Positions 42,982-50,190 of a DNA stretch of 64,000 nt are shown one piece after another. The notes under the pieces are model-generated. The model made no database searches and was not told the origin of the DNA. It saw only the letters and a list, made by a program, of their open reading frames with translations. The translations under genes and the position numbers were made by a program. Position 1 is the stretch's first letter. Each line of letters opens with the position of its first letter. Location: NCBI GenBank assembly GCA_903895725.1, contig CAITUV010000036.1:1-64000 (forward strand). Reading direction: 5' to 3'. Source of the DNA: an uncultured Myxococcales bacterium (GTDB taxonomy: Bacteria; Myxococcota_A; UBA9042; CAIXZC01).

Positions 42982-44072
42982 AGGGGCTCAGGGCGAGACT
43001 CCCCAGGCTGGTAGTCTTCCTTGCCGTGGCCCTGACCGTGGCCGCGCTGGATCTGGCGACCAAGTGGTGGGCGGCCTCGGTGCTTTCGACGTTCGAGCAC
43101 CCTCAGCCGCTTCTCGTGGGCGATTCCATGGAGGGAAAGACGCTGCGCCAGCTGCTGGATGCCAGCCGCTTCCCCATGGGCGACACCAAGGAAGTGTTCC
43201 CCCTGTTCCCGGCCCTGACCGATGTCAAAGGAGCCGACCTCGTGCCGGTCGACCGGTACCTGAGAGACTACGGGTACTACGTGTGGCTCGTACCGGGCCG
43301 GAGCACTCCGCCCATCTTCATCGACAACCCCGTGCGTCGGGACTTCGAGCGGCAGTTCGAGAAGGGGCTCATCCTCCGCACCGCGGACAAGCTGCTGACT
43401 CTCGTCGGCCTGCCCGAAGTGCACGAGATCCTGGTCAAAGTCGGCATCTCGGACGAGCGCAAGCGGTGGCGGGACTGCGTGCTGGAGTGGAAGGAACGCA
43501 AGCTGACCTACGCACAGCTTCTCGAGGGGCAGCTCCCCTTCCTCGACGACGGCGAGGCCGAGGAAATGCTGCGGCAGGGGCTGCTCCACCCGATCCCCAT
43601 GGACTCGGGCAACCTGCGCCCCACGGTACCGCGCTTTGCCGACTCTACCCCGGTTTCAGCCGGCGAGATCTACCTCCTCGGGTTCCGTGACATCCAGCTC
43701 ATCCCGTCCCTGCTCCGGTTCGTGTACGCGGAGAACCCCGGGGCCGCATGGGGCATCCTGAGCGAGGCCTCGGTGACCGTTCGGGTCATCTTCCTGCAGA
43801 TCATGACCGGCCTGGCCATGCTGCTCATCGTGTTCGTGGTGCTCAAGCTCGGCAACGAGAAAGACTACCTGACCGCGGTGGCGCTGGCCGGAATCATGGG
43901 CGGTGCCATCGGCAATTTCGTCGAGCGGATCAGCCGTTTTGCGGTGGTCGATTTTATCGACATGTACATCGGCACGTCCCACTGGCCCACCTACAACGTC
44001 GCCGACATCGGGATCACGGTCGGGGTTGGAATCATTGCGCTCCAGGTGATCCGGAAGAAGAACCCGTTCTAG
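42978..44072 (+). CDS. lspA: Signal peptidase II with large extracytoplasmic insertion
   Basis: 364 residues, about twice the usual 150-180. It removes signal peptides from diacylglyceryl-modified prolipoproteins in the inner membrane. TM1 is at about 11-36 with the family motif DLATKWW. The conserved NPGAAWG is at 253-259. The catalytic Asp pair is Asp325 in RFAVVDFIDMY and Asp343 in YNVADIGI. In typical LspA about 20 residues separate TM1 from the NxGAAF motif; here about 210 do (roughly 45-250). The inserted region is charged, has a single Cys and no obvious TM helix, and should lie in the periplasm next to the active site. It starts at ATG 42978, overlapping the ileS stop. All catalytic residues are intact, so it should be active. 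Confidence 0.93.
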   Translation: MKGLRARLPRLVVFLAVALTVAALDLATKWWAASVLSTFEHPQPLLVGDSMEGKTLRQLLDASRFPMGDTKEVFPLFPALTDVKGADLVPVDRYLRDYGYYVWLVPGRSTPPIFIDNPVRRDFERQFEKGLILRTADKLLTLVGLPEVHEILVKVGISDERKRWRDCVLEWKERKLTYAQLLEGQLPFLDDGEAEEMLRQGLLHPIPMDSGNLRPTVPRFADSTPVSAGEIYLLGFRDIQLIPSLLRFVYAENPGAAWGILSEASVTVRVIFLQIMTGLAMLLIVFVVLKLGNEKDYLTAVALAGIMGGAIGNFVERISRFAVVDFIDMYIGTSHWPTYNVADIGITVGVGIIALQVIRKKNPF

Positions 44073-44087
44073 CGGGGAGGAGTTGCC

Positions 44088-45041
44088 ATGCACCCGACCT
44101 TCTACCTCGGGCCGCTCGAGTTCCCCGCCTACTTCACGTTCCTGACCATCGGCTACCTGTTGGCGACGATGCTGGCCTGGCGGGAGACGTTCCGGAATCC
44201 GGGCGTGGACCCCAACAAGATGCTCGACCTGGCCATCCTGCTCCTGCTGACCGGCCTGCTCGGCTCCCGCATCCTGCACGTGATTGCGGATGGCCACTTC
44301 GACGACTACGTGAACCTCTGCCTCGACCCGTTCAAGGTCGAAGGAAGACCGCTTCCCCGAGGCGTCCACTGCATCGCCGATTCCGAGTGCGCCGCGGCCG
44401 AGATCGGCGATCTGTGCAACGTCACCACGGGTCTGTGCCACCCGGGTCGGGACTGCCTCAGGACGCTCAAGATCTGGTACGGCGGCCTGGCCTTCTACGG
44501 CGGACTGCTGCTCTGCATCCCCGTGGGCATCTGGTACATCCTGCGCAACCGGGACAAGCTGGACCTGTGGAAGATGGCTGACCTGGCGGGCTTCGGCATT
44601 CCGCTCGGGCTTATCTTCGGCAGAATCGGCTGCTGGTTTGCCGGCTGCTGCTTCGGCGAGGTGACGCACTCGGGCTGCGGCGTGGTGTTCCCGAAAGGCT
44701 CTCCGGCCTGGGACCGGCACATCGAGCGGGAGCTCATCGAGAAGACCGCGGCCCTGCCCCTTCCCGTGATTCCGACCCAGCTCATCCAGATCGGACTCAA
44801 CACGGCCCTGTTCGTCTTCTGCTACTGGTGGTTCAAGAAGAAGCGCACCTTCGATGGGCAGGTGTTCTGGCTCTTCATGCTCTTCTATGCCATCAACCGC
44901 TTCGCTGTGGAGTTCTTCCGGGATGATCACCGGGGCGTGTGGCTGGGCGACACCCTGTCCACGTCTCAGCTCCTGGGCATCCCCGTGATGATCGCGGCAG
45001 TCGTCATGCTGAAGATCCTGTCGGGAAGAAAGACGGCATGA
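44088..45041 (+). CDS. lgt: Prolipoprotein diacylglyceryl transferase with six-Cys loop
   Basis: 317 residues. It transfers diacylglycerol from phosphatidylglycerol to the lipobox Cys. Family motifs are GGLAFYGGLL (131-141; the usual His of FHGG is Tyr), FGRIGCWFAGCCFG (Arg179), PTQLIQ and NRFAVEFFRDDHRG. A loop of about 60 residues (66-128), expected in the periplasm, holds six Cys (78, 95, 101, 110, 117, 123) and is absent from short Lgt proteins. GGGGAGGAGTTGCC precedes the ATG, 15 bp after lspA. Its stop overlaps the next lgt-like gene as ATGA. Confidence 0.93.
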   Translation: MHPTFYLGPLEFPAYFTFLTIGYLLATMLAWRETFRNPGVDPNKMLDLAILLLLTGLLGSRILHVIADGHFDDYVNLCLDPFKVEGRPLPRGVHCIADSECAAAEIGDLCNVTTGLCHPGRDCLRTLKIWYGGLAFYGGLLLCIPVGIWYILRNRDKLDLWKMADLAGFGIPLGLIFGRIGCWFAGCCFGEVTHSGCGVVFPKGSPAWDRHIERELIEKTAALPLPVIPTQLIQIGLNTALFVFCYWWFKKKRTFDGQVFWLFMLFYAINRFAVEFFRDDHRGVWLGDTLSTSQLLGIPVMIAAVVMLKILSGRKTA

Positions 45042-45943
45042 TCGGCGGATACGGCCAGTGGCTTGCGCTGGGAATGACGGCCGGTGCCGTCGTGGCGCTA
45101 CGCCTGTCCCCCCGAGCCGGCGTCTCCCGGGATGCCATGGCCGACACCACCTTCTGGGCCCTGCTGGCGGGATTGCTCGGCGCCCGTCTCCTCCACGTGG
45201 CCGTGGAATGGCGCTTCTACGTGGACCTCTGCATCGCCCCGGACCTCGTCCTCCCCCAGGAGAACTTCTGTGCGCTCGGGTGCCTGCCCGGCCAGGAGTG
45301 CGACGGCGACGTCTGCCGCAACGTCGGCGATTGCTTCAACGTGCTCAAGTTCTGGCAGGGAGGGTTGACCTTCCTGGGCGGCCTGCTGGCTGCCATCCCT
45401 GCGGCCTTCGTGGCGGCCAGGCACCAGAAAGCCTCACCCGTGGCAGCCTTCTCCATGCTGATGCTGGTGCTGCCGCTCGGTCACCTGTTCGGTCGCATCG
45501 GGTGCTGGTTCGAAGGGTGCTGCCACGGACGTTCAAGCTCGCTCTGGATCGCCGTGGACGGTCGGATTCCGACCCAACTCGTCGAGGCCGGATTCAACGG
45601 AATCCTGTTCCTGTGGCTGCTCGTGCGCTTCCTCCGGCTGACCGCCCACGGCATTCCGTCCGCCCGGCGGCTCCTCGTCATTCCGGGCCTTTACATGGCG
45701 CTCTACGGGCCGTTCCGCTTCCTCATCGAGACCGTGCGTGGGGACCCGCAGCGAGGGTTCCCGGTCGAGATTCCGTGGCCCTGGTTGGCCAATCAGGTCG
45801 GCTTCCCGCCGGATGAGCCGGTGCTCTTCTCGACGTCGCAGCTCATCGGCCTGGGGATGCTGGTGGTCGGAGTGATCCTGGTCCGGTCCGCCTCAGAAGG
45901 CCCCGCTGGCAGCCCAGACACGCCACCGTCGCCAGGAACCTGA
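45038..45943 (+). CDS. Second, divergent Lgt-like diacylglyceryl transferase
   Basis: 301 residues from ATG 45038, overlapping the lgt stop. It keeps the Lgt scaffold: GGLTFLGGLL, FGRIGCWFEGCCHG, IPTQLVEAGFN and GPFRFLIETVRGDPQRG. The HGG histidine is Leu, and the N-terminal region lacks the first conserved block of Lgt. It has a six-Cys loop (Cys 65, 78, 82, 88, 93, 99) at the same place as the loop in the first Lgt but with different sequence. It may act on a subset of lipoproteins, form a heterodimer with the first Lgt, or have lost activity. It arose by an old tandem duplication, since the pair is quite diverged. Confidence 0.85.
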   Translation: MIGGYGQWLALGMTAGAVVALRLSPRAGVSRDAMADTTFWALLAGLLGARLLHVAVEWRFYVDLCIAPDLVLPQENFCALGCLPGQECDGDVCRNVGDCFNVLKFWQGGLTFLGGLLAAIPAAFVAARHQKASPVAAFSMLMLVLPLGHLFGRIGCWFEGCCHGRSSSLWIAVDGRIPTQLVEAGFNGILFLWLLVRFLRLTAHGIPSARRLLVIPGLYMALYGPFRFLIETVRGDPQRGFPVEIPWPWLANQVGFPPDEPVLFSTSQLIGLGMLVVGVILVRSASEGPAGSPDTPPSPGT

Positions 45944-46117
45944 GCGACAAGTCGATCGGCGAACTCCTGCGATTGCCCCTCCCGCGTGGTCGGGGCTGTG
46001 CGCGACAAGTCGATCGGCGAACTCCTGCGATTGCCCCTCCCGCGTGGTCGGGGCTGTGCGCGACAAGTCGATCGGCGAACAACTGCGATTGCCCCTCCCG
46101 CGTGGTCGGGGCTGTGT
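45944..46117. repeat. Three tandem copies of a 58-bp repeat with GC hairpin
   Basis: Copies start at 45944, 46002 and 46060 and are nearly identical; the third differs at a few bases. Each contains GCCCCTCCCGCGTGGTCGGG with a GCCCC/GGGGC inverted repeat. The array begins directly after the stop codon of lgt2 and ends 6 bp before the stop of the convergent BtuF-like gene. A 28-bp piece of the same unit recurs at 55763-55790. Confidence 0.95.
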
Positions 46118-46123
46118 GGCCGG

Positions 46124-46897
46124 CTACCCGACCGCCCCGGCCATCCAGGCCCCATACCAGAAAAGATCCCGACCGTCGCAGCGTTGGAGTCGTGCTCCTT
46201 TCGGCCCGAATGCCCGGGCGAGCCTGCTCTCGTCCGCTGCGGTGAAATCGCAAGGCTCGGAAGGGAGGAGCACGGTATCCGGAGCCAACGCAGCCAGCTC
46301 GTCGAGCTCCACTCGAGGGTAGCCAGCGACCTTCACCACGTTGCGCATCCCACGGTGCTCGAGCAGCGCATCGGCATAGGTCCCCTGCCCTACCGCCATC
46401 CAGGGGGCGTTCCATACCAGGACGGCCACCCGCCTGAGCCCCTCGATGGGCTGGGCCGGTGCGACTCCCCTCCCTGATCGATCGGCAGACTGCAGCTCGC
46501 TCATCCGACGAAACCTTCGCACCAGCCGCTCCGCCTCCTCCAGGGCCCCAAGGATTGCCCCCAGCCTGCGGAGATGCTCCAGCGAGTCGTTCACGTTCTT
46601 GACCACGACCTGCTCGAGCGGGAATTCCCGCCTAAGGCGCTCGATGTTGGCCCGACCGTTCTCTTCCGGGTCGGCCAGCACGAGATCGGGTTTCAGCGAC
46701 GCGAGGAGCTCGAAGTCGATGTCGTGGATGCCTCCCACCACGGCGGGTTGCGGCGACACGTCCGGCGACGGTGACGGCGAAGGCGATGGCCCGGACTGAA
46801 GCGGACAATAGCGAGTCACTCCCACGAGGCGGTTTCCGGCACCGAGACGAAGCAGCGAGTAGCTGATGCACGGAACGAGGGAAACGAGGCGGTTCAT
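46124..46897 (-). CDS. BtuF/TroA-like helical-backbone metal receptor
   Basis: 257 residues. It begins directly with the BtuF-type strand RLVSLVPCISYSLLRLGAGNRLVGVTRYC, has GGIHDIDFELLASLKPDLVLA, and later ALLEHRGMRNVVKVAGYPRVELDELAALAPDTVLLP. This is the bilobal metal or cobalamin receptor fold (Pfam Peripla_BP_2). No signal peptide is present, so it is probably cytoplasmic or not a classical transporter component. A PSPSPSPSP insert (DNA 46761-46790) comes from a period-6 repeat. The protein ends right after WYGAWMAGAVG, a few residues short of typical relatives, close to the 58-bp repeat array, so the C-terminus may have been clipped. Its start overlaps the RNase G stop as ATGA. Confidence 0.82.
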   Translation of the reverse strand: MNRLVSLVPCISYSLLRLGAGNRLVGVTRYCPLQSGPSPSPSPSPDVSPQPAVVGGIHDIDFELLASLKPDLVLADPEENGRANIERLRREFPLEQVVVKNVNDSLEHLRRLGAILGALEEAERLVRRFRRMSELQSADRSGRGVAPAQPIEGLRRVAVLVWNAPWMAVGQGTYADALLEHRGMRNVVKVAGYPRVELDELAALAPDTVLLPSEPCDFTAADESRLARAFGPKGARLQRCDGRDLFWYGAWMAGAVG

Positions 46898-48405
46898 TTC
46901 TCGCCGAAGACTTCGAACTGCTCCAGGTGGAACTCAGGCCGCTCGGTGAGCACGATGGTCTTCTTCTGCTTCTTCTCCATGCGTTCGAGGACGGTGCCGC
47001 AGGTTTCCATGAGCATCTGGCAGATGCGGGGGTTCGCATGTGCGTGCAGGGTCTTTGCCCTCGACACCGCCATCTCCTTGCGCAGCTTGTCCATGAGCGT
47101 GTGGACGATCATGTCGGGGCTCTTGAGATACCCCTTGCCTTCGCAGTAGAAGCACGGCTCGGTGAGCCTGGTCATGACGCTCTCGGCCACGCGCTTGCGG
47201 GTCATCTCGACGAGCCCGAGGTCGCTCATGGGGAGCACCCGGGCACGGGCGTAGTCCTTGCGAAGCTCCTCGACCAGGGTGGAGTGGACCTGCTGGCGGT
47301 TCTCCTTCTCCTTCATGTCGATAAAGTCGATCACGATGATGCCGCCGATGTTCCGGAGGCGGAGCTGGTAGGCAATCTCCACGGCGGCTTCGAGGTTGGT
47401 CTTGAGGATGGTCTCTTCGGGGTCGTTCTTCCCGGTGAACTTGCCGGAGTTGACGTCGACGGCGGTGAAGGCCTCGGTGCGGTCGATGACGATGTAGCCG
47501 CCCGACTTGAGCCACACCTTTCTCTGCACCGCACGAGCGATTTCGTACTCGATGCCGAAATGCTCGAACAGGGATTCCCGGCCCACGTAGTGCTCGACCC
47601 GGGGGGCAAAGGAGGGCAGGAATCGGGCCACGAAGTTCTTGACCTCGCGGTAGCCGTCCTCGGAGTCGACCACGAGTCGGTCGAAGCGTCGGCAGATGAG
47701 GTCTCTGGCGGTGCGCAGGAGGAGGTGCATATCCTCGTGCAGGAGGGCGGGGGCATCGACTGCCGCAGAGCCCTGCTTGACCTGGAGCCATATCTTGTGG
47801 AGGAACTCGACCTCGGAACGGATCTCGTCTGCGCTGCGGCCTTCTGCGACGGTGCGCAGGATGAGCCCGACTCCGGCGGGACGGACCGACTCGCCGATGT
47901 CCCGCAGCCGCTGTCGCTCATCGGCATCCTCGATGCGACGGGAGATGCCGACGTGGTCGACGGTGGGCATGAGCACGCCGAGGACGCCGGGAAGGGAGAA
48001 CTGGCAGGTGAGGCGGGCCCCCTTGGAGCCGATGGGCTCCTTGGCGACCTGCACCATGATGTCTTGCCCTTCATGGACCAGCGTTTCGATGCGGACGTCG
48101 CTGCGCTCGGCCTTTTCCTGGGTCGATTCGTCGTCCGGGATCGATTCCGGGGGGGCATCCTCGAACCCCCGCCGCCCTTGCACGTCGGTGGCGTAGAGGA
48201 AGCCGGTCCGTTCGAGGCCGGCATCGACGAAGGCAGCGTTCATGCCGGGCAGCACGCGCATGACGCGGGCCTTGTAGATGTTGCCGACGATGCGACGCTC
48301 GCGGGCGGGCTCGAGGTGGATCTCCGACAGCACGCCGCCTTCCACGACTGCGACGCGGGTCAGCTCATCCGTATGGTTGACAAGGATTCGATTCTCCACC
48401 CGCAC
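46894..48405 (-). CDS. rng: Ribonuclease G (RNase E/G family)
   Basis: 503 residues from GTG 48405; GTG 48399 is equally possible and better spaced from GGGAG. It is an endoribonuclease processing 16S rRNA 5' ends and degrading mRNA. The N-terminal S1 domain has an insertion near residue 70-105, and the RNase H-like region follows. The DNase I-like catalytic region has VDVNSGKF and IIVIDFIDM with the metal-binding Asp residues. The zinc-link CFYCEGKGYLK and a C-terminal small domain complete the fold. There is no long RNase E-type C-terminal scaffold. It is transcribed downstream of a Cys-rich lipoprotein gene, with 29 bp between them. Confidence 0.96.
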   Translation of the reverse strand: MRVENRILVNHTDELTRVAVVEGGVLSEIHLEPARERRIVGNIYKARVMRVLPGMNAAFVDAGLERTGFLYATDVQGRRGFEDAPPESIPDDESTQEKAERSDVRIETLVHEGQDIMVQVAKEPIGSKGARLTCQFSLPGVLGVLMPTVDHVGISRRIEDADERQRLRDIGESVRPAGVGLILRTVAEGRSADEIRSEVEFLHKIWLQVKQGSAAVDAPALLHEDMHLLLRTARDLICRRFDRLVVDSEDGYREVKNFVARFLPSFAPRVEHYVGRESLFEHFGIEYEIARAVQRKVWLKSGGYIVIDRTEAFTAVDVNSGKFTGKNDPEETILKTNLEAAVEIAYQLRLRNIGGIIVIDFIDMKEKENRQQVHSTLVEELRKDYARARVLPMSDLGLVEMTRKRVAESVMTRLTEPCFYCEGKGYLKSPDMIVHTLMDKLRKEMAVSRAKTLHAHANPRICQMLMETCGTVLERMEKKQKKTIVLTERPEFHLEQFEVFGEK

Positions 48406-48434
48406 ACTCCCAGACCGGCGCTATTCCTCCGGCG

Positions 48435-49667
48435 CTATTCCTTTCGAGGGACATCGAAGAACCCGTCGGTCAGTTCGAGGGAGGGTCCCCCCGTGCCGTC
48501 CTCCAGGGTTCCGGAGAAGGTTCCGATGGCCCGGCCGCCCGGCGGGTCGAACTGGTCGAGCACCGCATTGAACGCCACGGACGTGTACTTCCACTGGATC
48601 TGGGTCTGGTCCGTGGTTCCGTCGTTGAACAGAATGGCGACGGCAACGGAGCCGGGCTCGTCGGAGGAGAAGCTTCCGACGACGCCTTCCTCGATCCCCT
48701 GGAAGTGGAGCTCGAGCAGGTACTGCCCCTTGGCCATGGAAATCTGGAGGTCCTTGTCCTTGAACACGTAGTTGGCGTTCTTGCCGGAGGTGAAGGTCAT
48801 CTTCTGGCCGTCGAAGTTGCCGCCGGTGATGGTGACCCAGGCCTTGGCCGGCTTCTCGAGTGGGGGGATGTCCTTGGGCGGCAGGTCGATGGTGACGGTC
48901 TCCTCGATTTCGACGCTGGCCAGGTCCAGGAGATCATCCACGGGACCGCCGTTGTCGCCGCCCACGACGTCCACGCCAGGGCCGCTCCCTTCATAGGTCA
49001 CGCCGCAGGCCTTGGGCTGACAGAAGCCATCGACGCAGACTTCGTTCTTGCCGCACTCGGCCGGGACGAGCCGGCCCGTGGGCTCGCAGTGGAGCGCCAC
49101 CTCGAGATCCTGGCACCTGGCCCCGAGCGGGTTGTCGAGGCAGAACGGGTCGATGTCGATGCACCCCTTGGAGACGGGGTCGCAGAGCTGGTCGGCCCCG
49201 CACTCGGCCGGTTCCCATCCCTTGCCGTCTGCGTTGCAGGTGAGCACGGTCTGCCAGCCGCACTCCTTGGCCCCGGCGGTGCATTCGGTGGCCACGCAAC
49301 CTCCGCCGATGCAGGAGGTTCCGGCTGCACACTCCTTGGTGGCCATCTGAGTCATGGATTCGACGCAGAGCTCATAGGAAGTGGGGCCGGTGCACACGGC
49401 CTTGCCGGGCTCGGTGCAGGCGGCTGGCTGGCACAGTCCGTTCTTGCAGGTCTGGCCATAGCACAGGTTGTAGACGTAGTGGAGGCCGTCCTCGCTGCAG
49501 GACCGGACGTAGTTGCCCACGCAGATCGGGGCATCGCACCCGGCGAGCTTCTCGACGCAATCGCCGTTCCCGTTGCCGTTCCCGTTGCCGTTCCCGTTGT
49601 CGTCTCCGCCACCGGAGCAGGCCACGAGCAGGCCCAGGGCGATTCCTATGAGTGCCAGTCTGGACAT
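48435..49667 (-). CDS. Cys-rich lipoprotein with C-terminal beta domain
   Basis: About 410 residues from ATG 49667 (TAGGAGGAACC upstream); the frame upstream to 50126 is not supported. The lipobox is LVAC, followed by a Gly-Asn tract from a 12-bp repeat. Residues 40-225 hold about 26 Cys in units such as CVGNYVRSC, CKNGLCQPAAC and CGADQLCDPVSKGC. After a Pro/Asp linker, residues 265-405 form a beta-rich domain (WVTITGGNFDGQKMTFTSGKNANYVF...) with no Cys. It looks like a calycin- or sandwich-type ligand domain, but I cannot name it. Likely outer-membrane lipoprotein. Confidence 0.82.
   Translation of the reverse strand: MSRLALIGIALGLLVACSGGGDDNGNGNGNGNGNGDCVEKLAGCDAPICVGNYVRSCSEDGLHYVYNLCYGQTCKNGLCQPAACTEPGKAVCTGPTSYELCVESMTQMATKECAAGTSCIGGGCVATECTAGAKECGWQTVLTCNADGKGWEPAECGADQLCDPVSKGCIDIDPFCLDNPLGARCQDLEVALHCEPTGRLVPAECGKNEVCVDGFCQPKACGVTYEGSGPGVDVVGGDNGGPVDDLLDLASVEIEETVTIDLPPKDIPPLEKPAKAWVTITGGNFDGQKMTFTSGKNANYVFKDKDLQISMAKGQYLLELHFQGIEEGVVGSFSSDEPGSVAVAILFNDGTTDQTQIQWKYTSVAFNAVLDQFDPPGGRAIGTFSGTLEDGTGGPSLELTDGFFDVPRKE
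49564..49599. repeat. 12-bp x3 tandem repeat encoding Gly-Asn tract
   Basis: Three perfect copies of CCGTTCCCGTTG encode six NG dipeptides just after the lipidated Cys of the lipoprotein at 48435-49667. Like the tracts at 23370 and 46761, it has period 6 at the dipeptide level. Confidence 0.9.
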
Positions 49668-49861
49668 GGTTCCTCCTACAACTTCGCAAACCGGTGGGGA
49701 GGTTACCATTCCGCACAGGGATTTACAACCAAGGAATCGGGGAGATGTGCAGCAAACACCGGGAAGTTGGCGGAGCGCAGCGAGTGTGTCAGCCGAGGAG
49801 GCGCAACGGCCGTTGGTGCGGGCAACCGGACGGCCGATGCGCTCGAGGCGGTGGCCAGGGC

Positions 49862-50080
49862 GCTCGGCACGTGTCATCCTGACGCCCCCGACCCGCGGCC
49901 TTCTCCCCTGGCAGTGCCCCCCTGGAGGAGGCGGAAGGATCTCGGCCACCGCCACAGAACGGCCGCAGGACCCGCGGCCGTGCGAACGCAAGAGCGGCCG
50001 AGATCCTTCGCTCCCGGCAGCGGGGCGGATCTGACTTCGTTGTTTGGGGGGGCCGGGTCGCTCAGGACGACGTGCCGAGC
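49862..50080. repeat. Concentric triple inverted-repeat element in a 505-bp gene-free gap
   Basis: The stretch 49668-50172 has no convincing gene. Within it three perfect inverted repeats share one centre near 49971. The 11-bp arms GCTCGGCACGT are at 49862-49872 and 50070-50080. The 13-bp arms AAGGATCTCGGCC are at 49935-49947 and 49996-50008. The 8-bp arms ACGGCCGC are at 49959-49966 and 49974-49981. A fourth 13-bp pair (GACGGCCGATGCG, 49829-49841 and 50122-50134) is offset by about 10 bp. The whole could fold as one long interrupted hairpin. It may be a non-autonomous mobile element, a structured RNA or a decayed palindrome. Confidence 0.7.
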
Positions 50081-50095
50081 ACGGAGGGCCGTTGG

Positions 50096-50190
50096 GGAGG
50101 CCGCACCCACGGCCAGGGAAACGCATCGGCCGTCAGGAGGCCGCACCCACGGCCAGGGAAACGCATCGGCCCTCAGGAGCCCGCACCCAC
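50096..50190. repeat. 40-bp tandem repeat at the 3' end of the tandem-AAA gene
   Basis: Two nearly perfect 40-bp copies (from 50096 and 50136) and a partial third starting near 50176 that includes the stop codon and last codons of the AAA gene. It looks like duplication of the gene's own 3' end into the intergenic space. Confidence 0.8.

Noticed and set aside
45944..46117. In-frame C-terminal extension of lgt2 through the repeats
   Set aside because: The TGA stop of lgt2 lies directly before the first repeat copy, and no readthrough signal is visible.
46894..49667. RNase G, BtuF-like gene and lipoprotein as a cobalamin-uptake locus
   Set aside because: There are no BtuC/D or TonB receptor genes nearby and the BtuF-like protein has no signal peptide.
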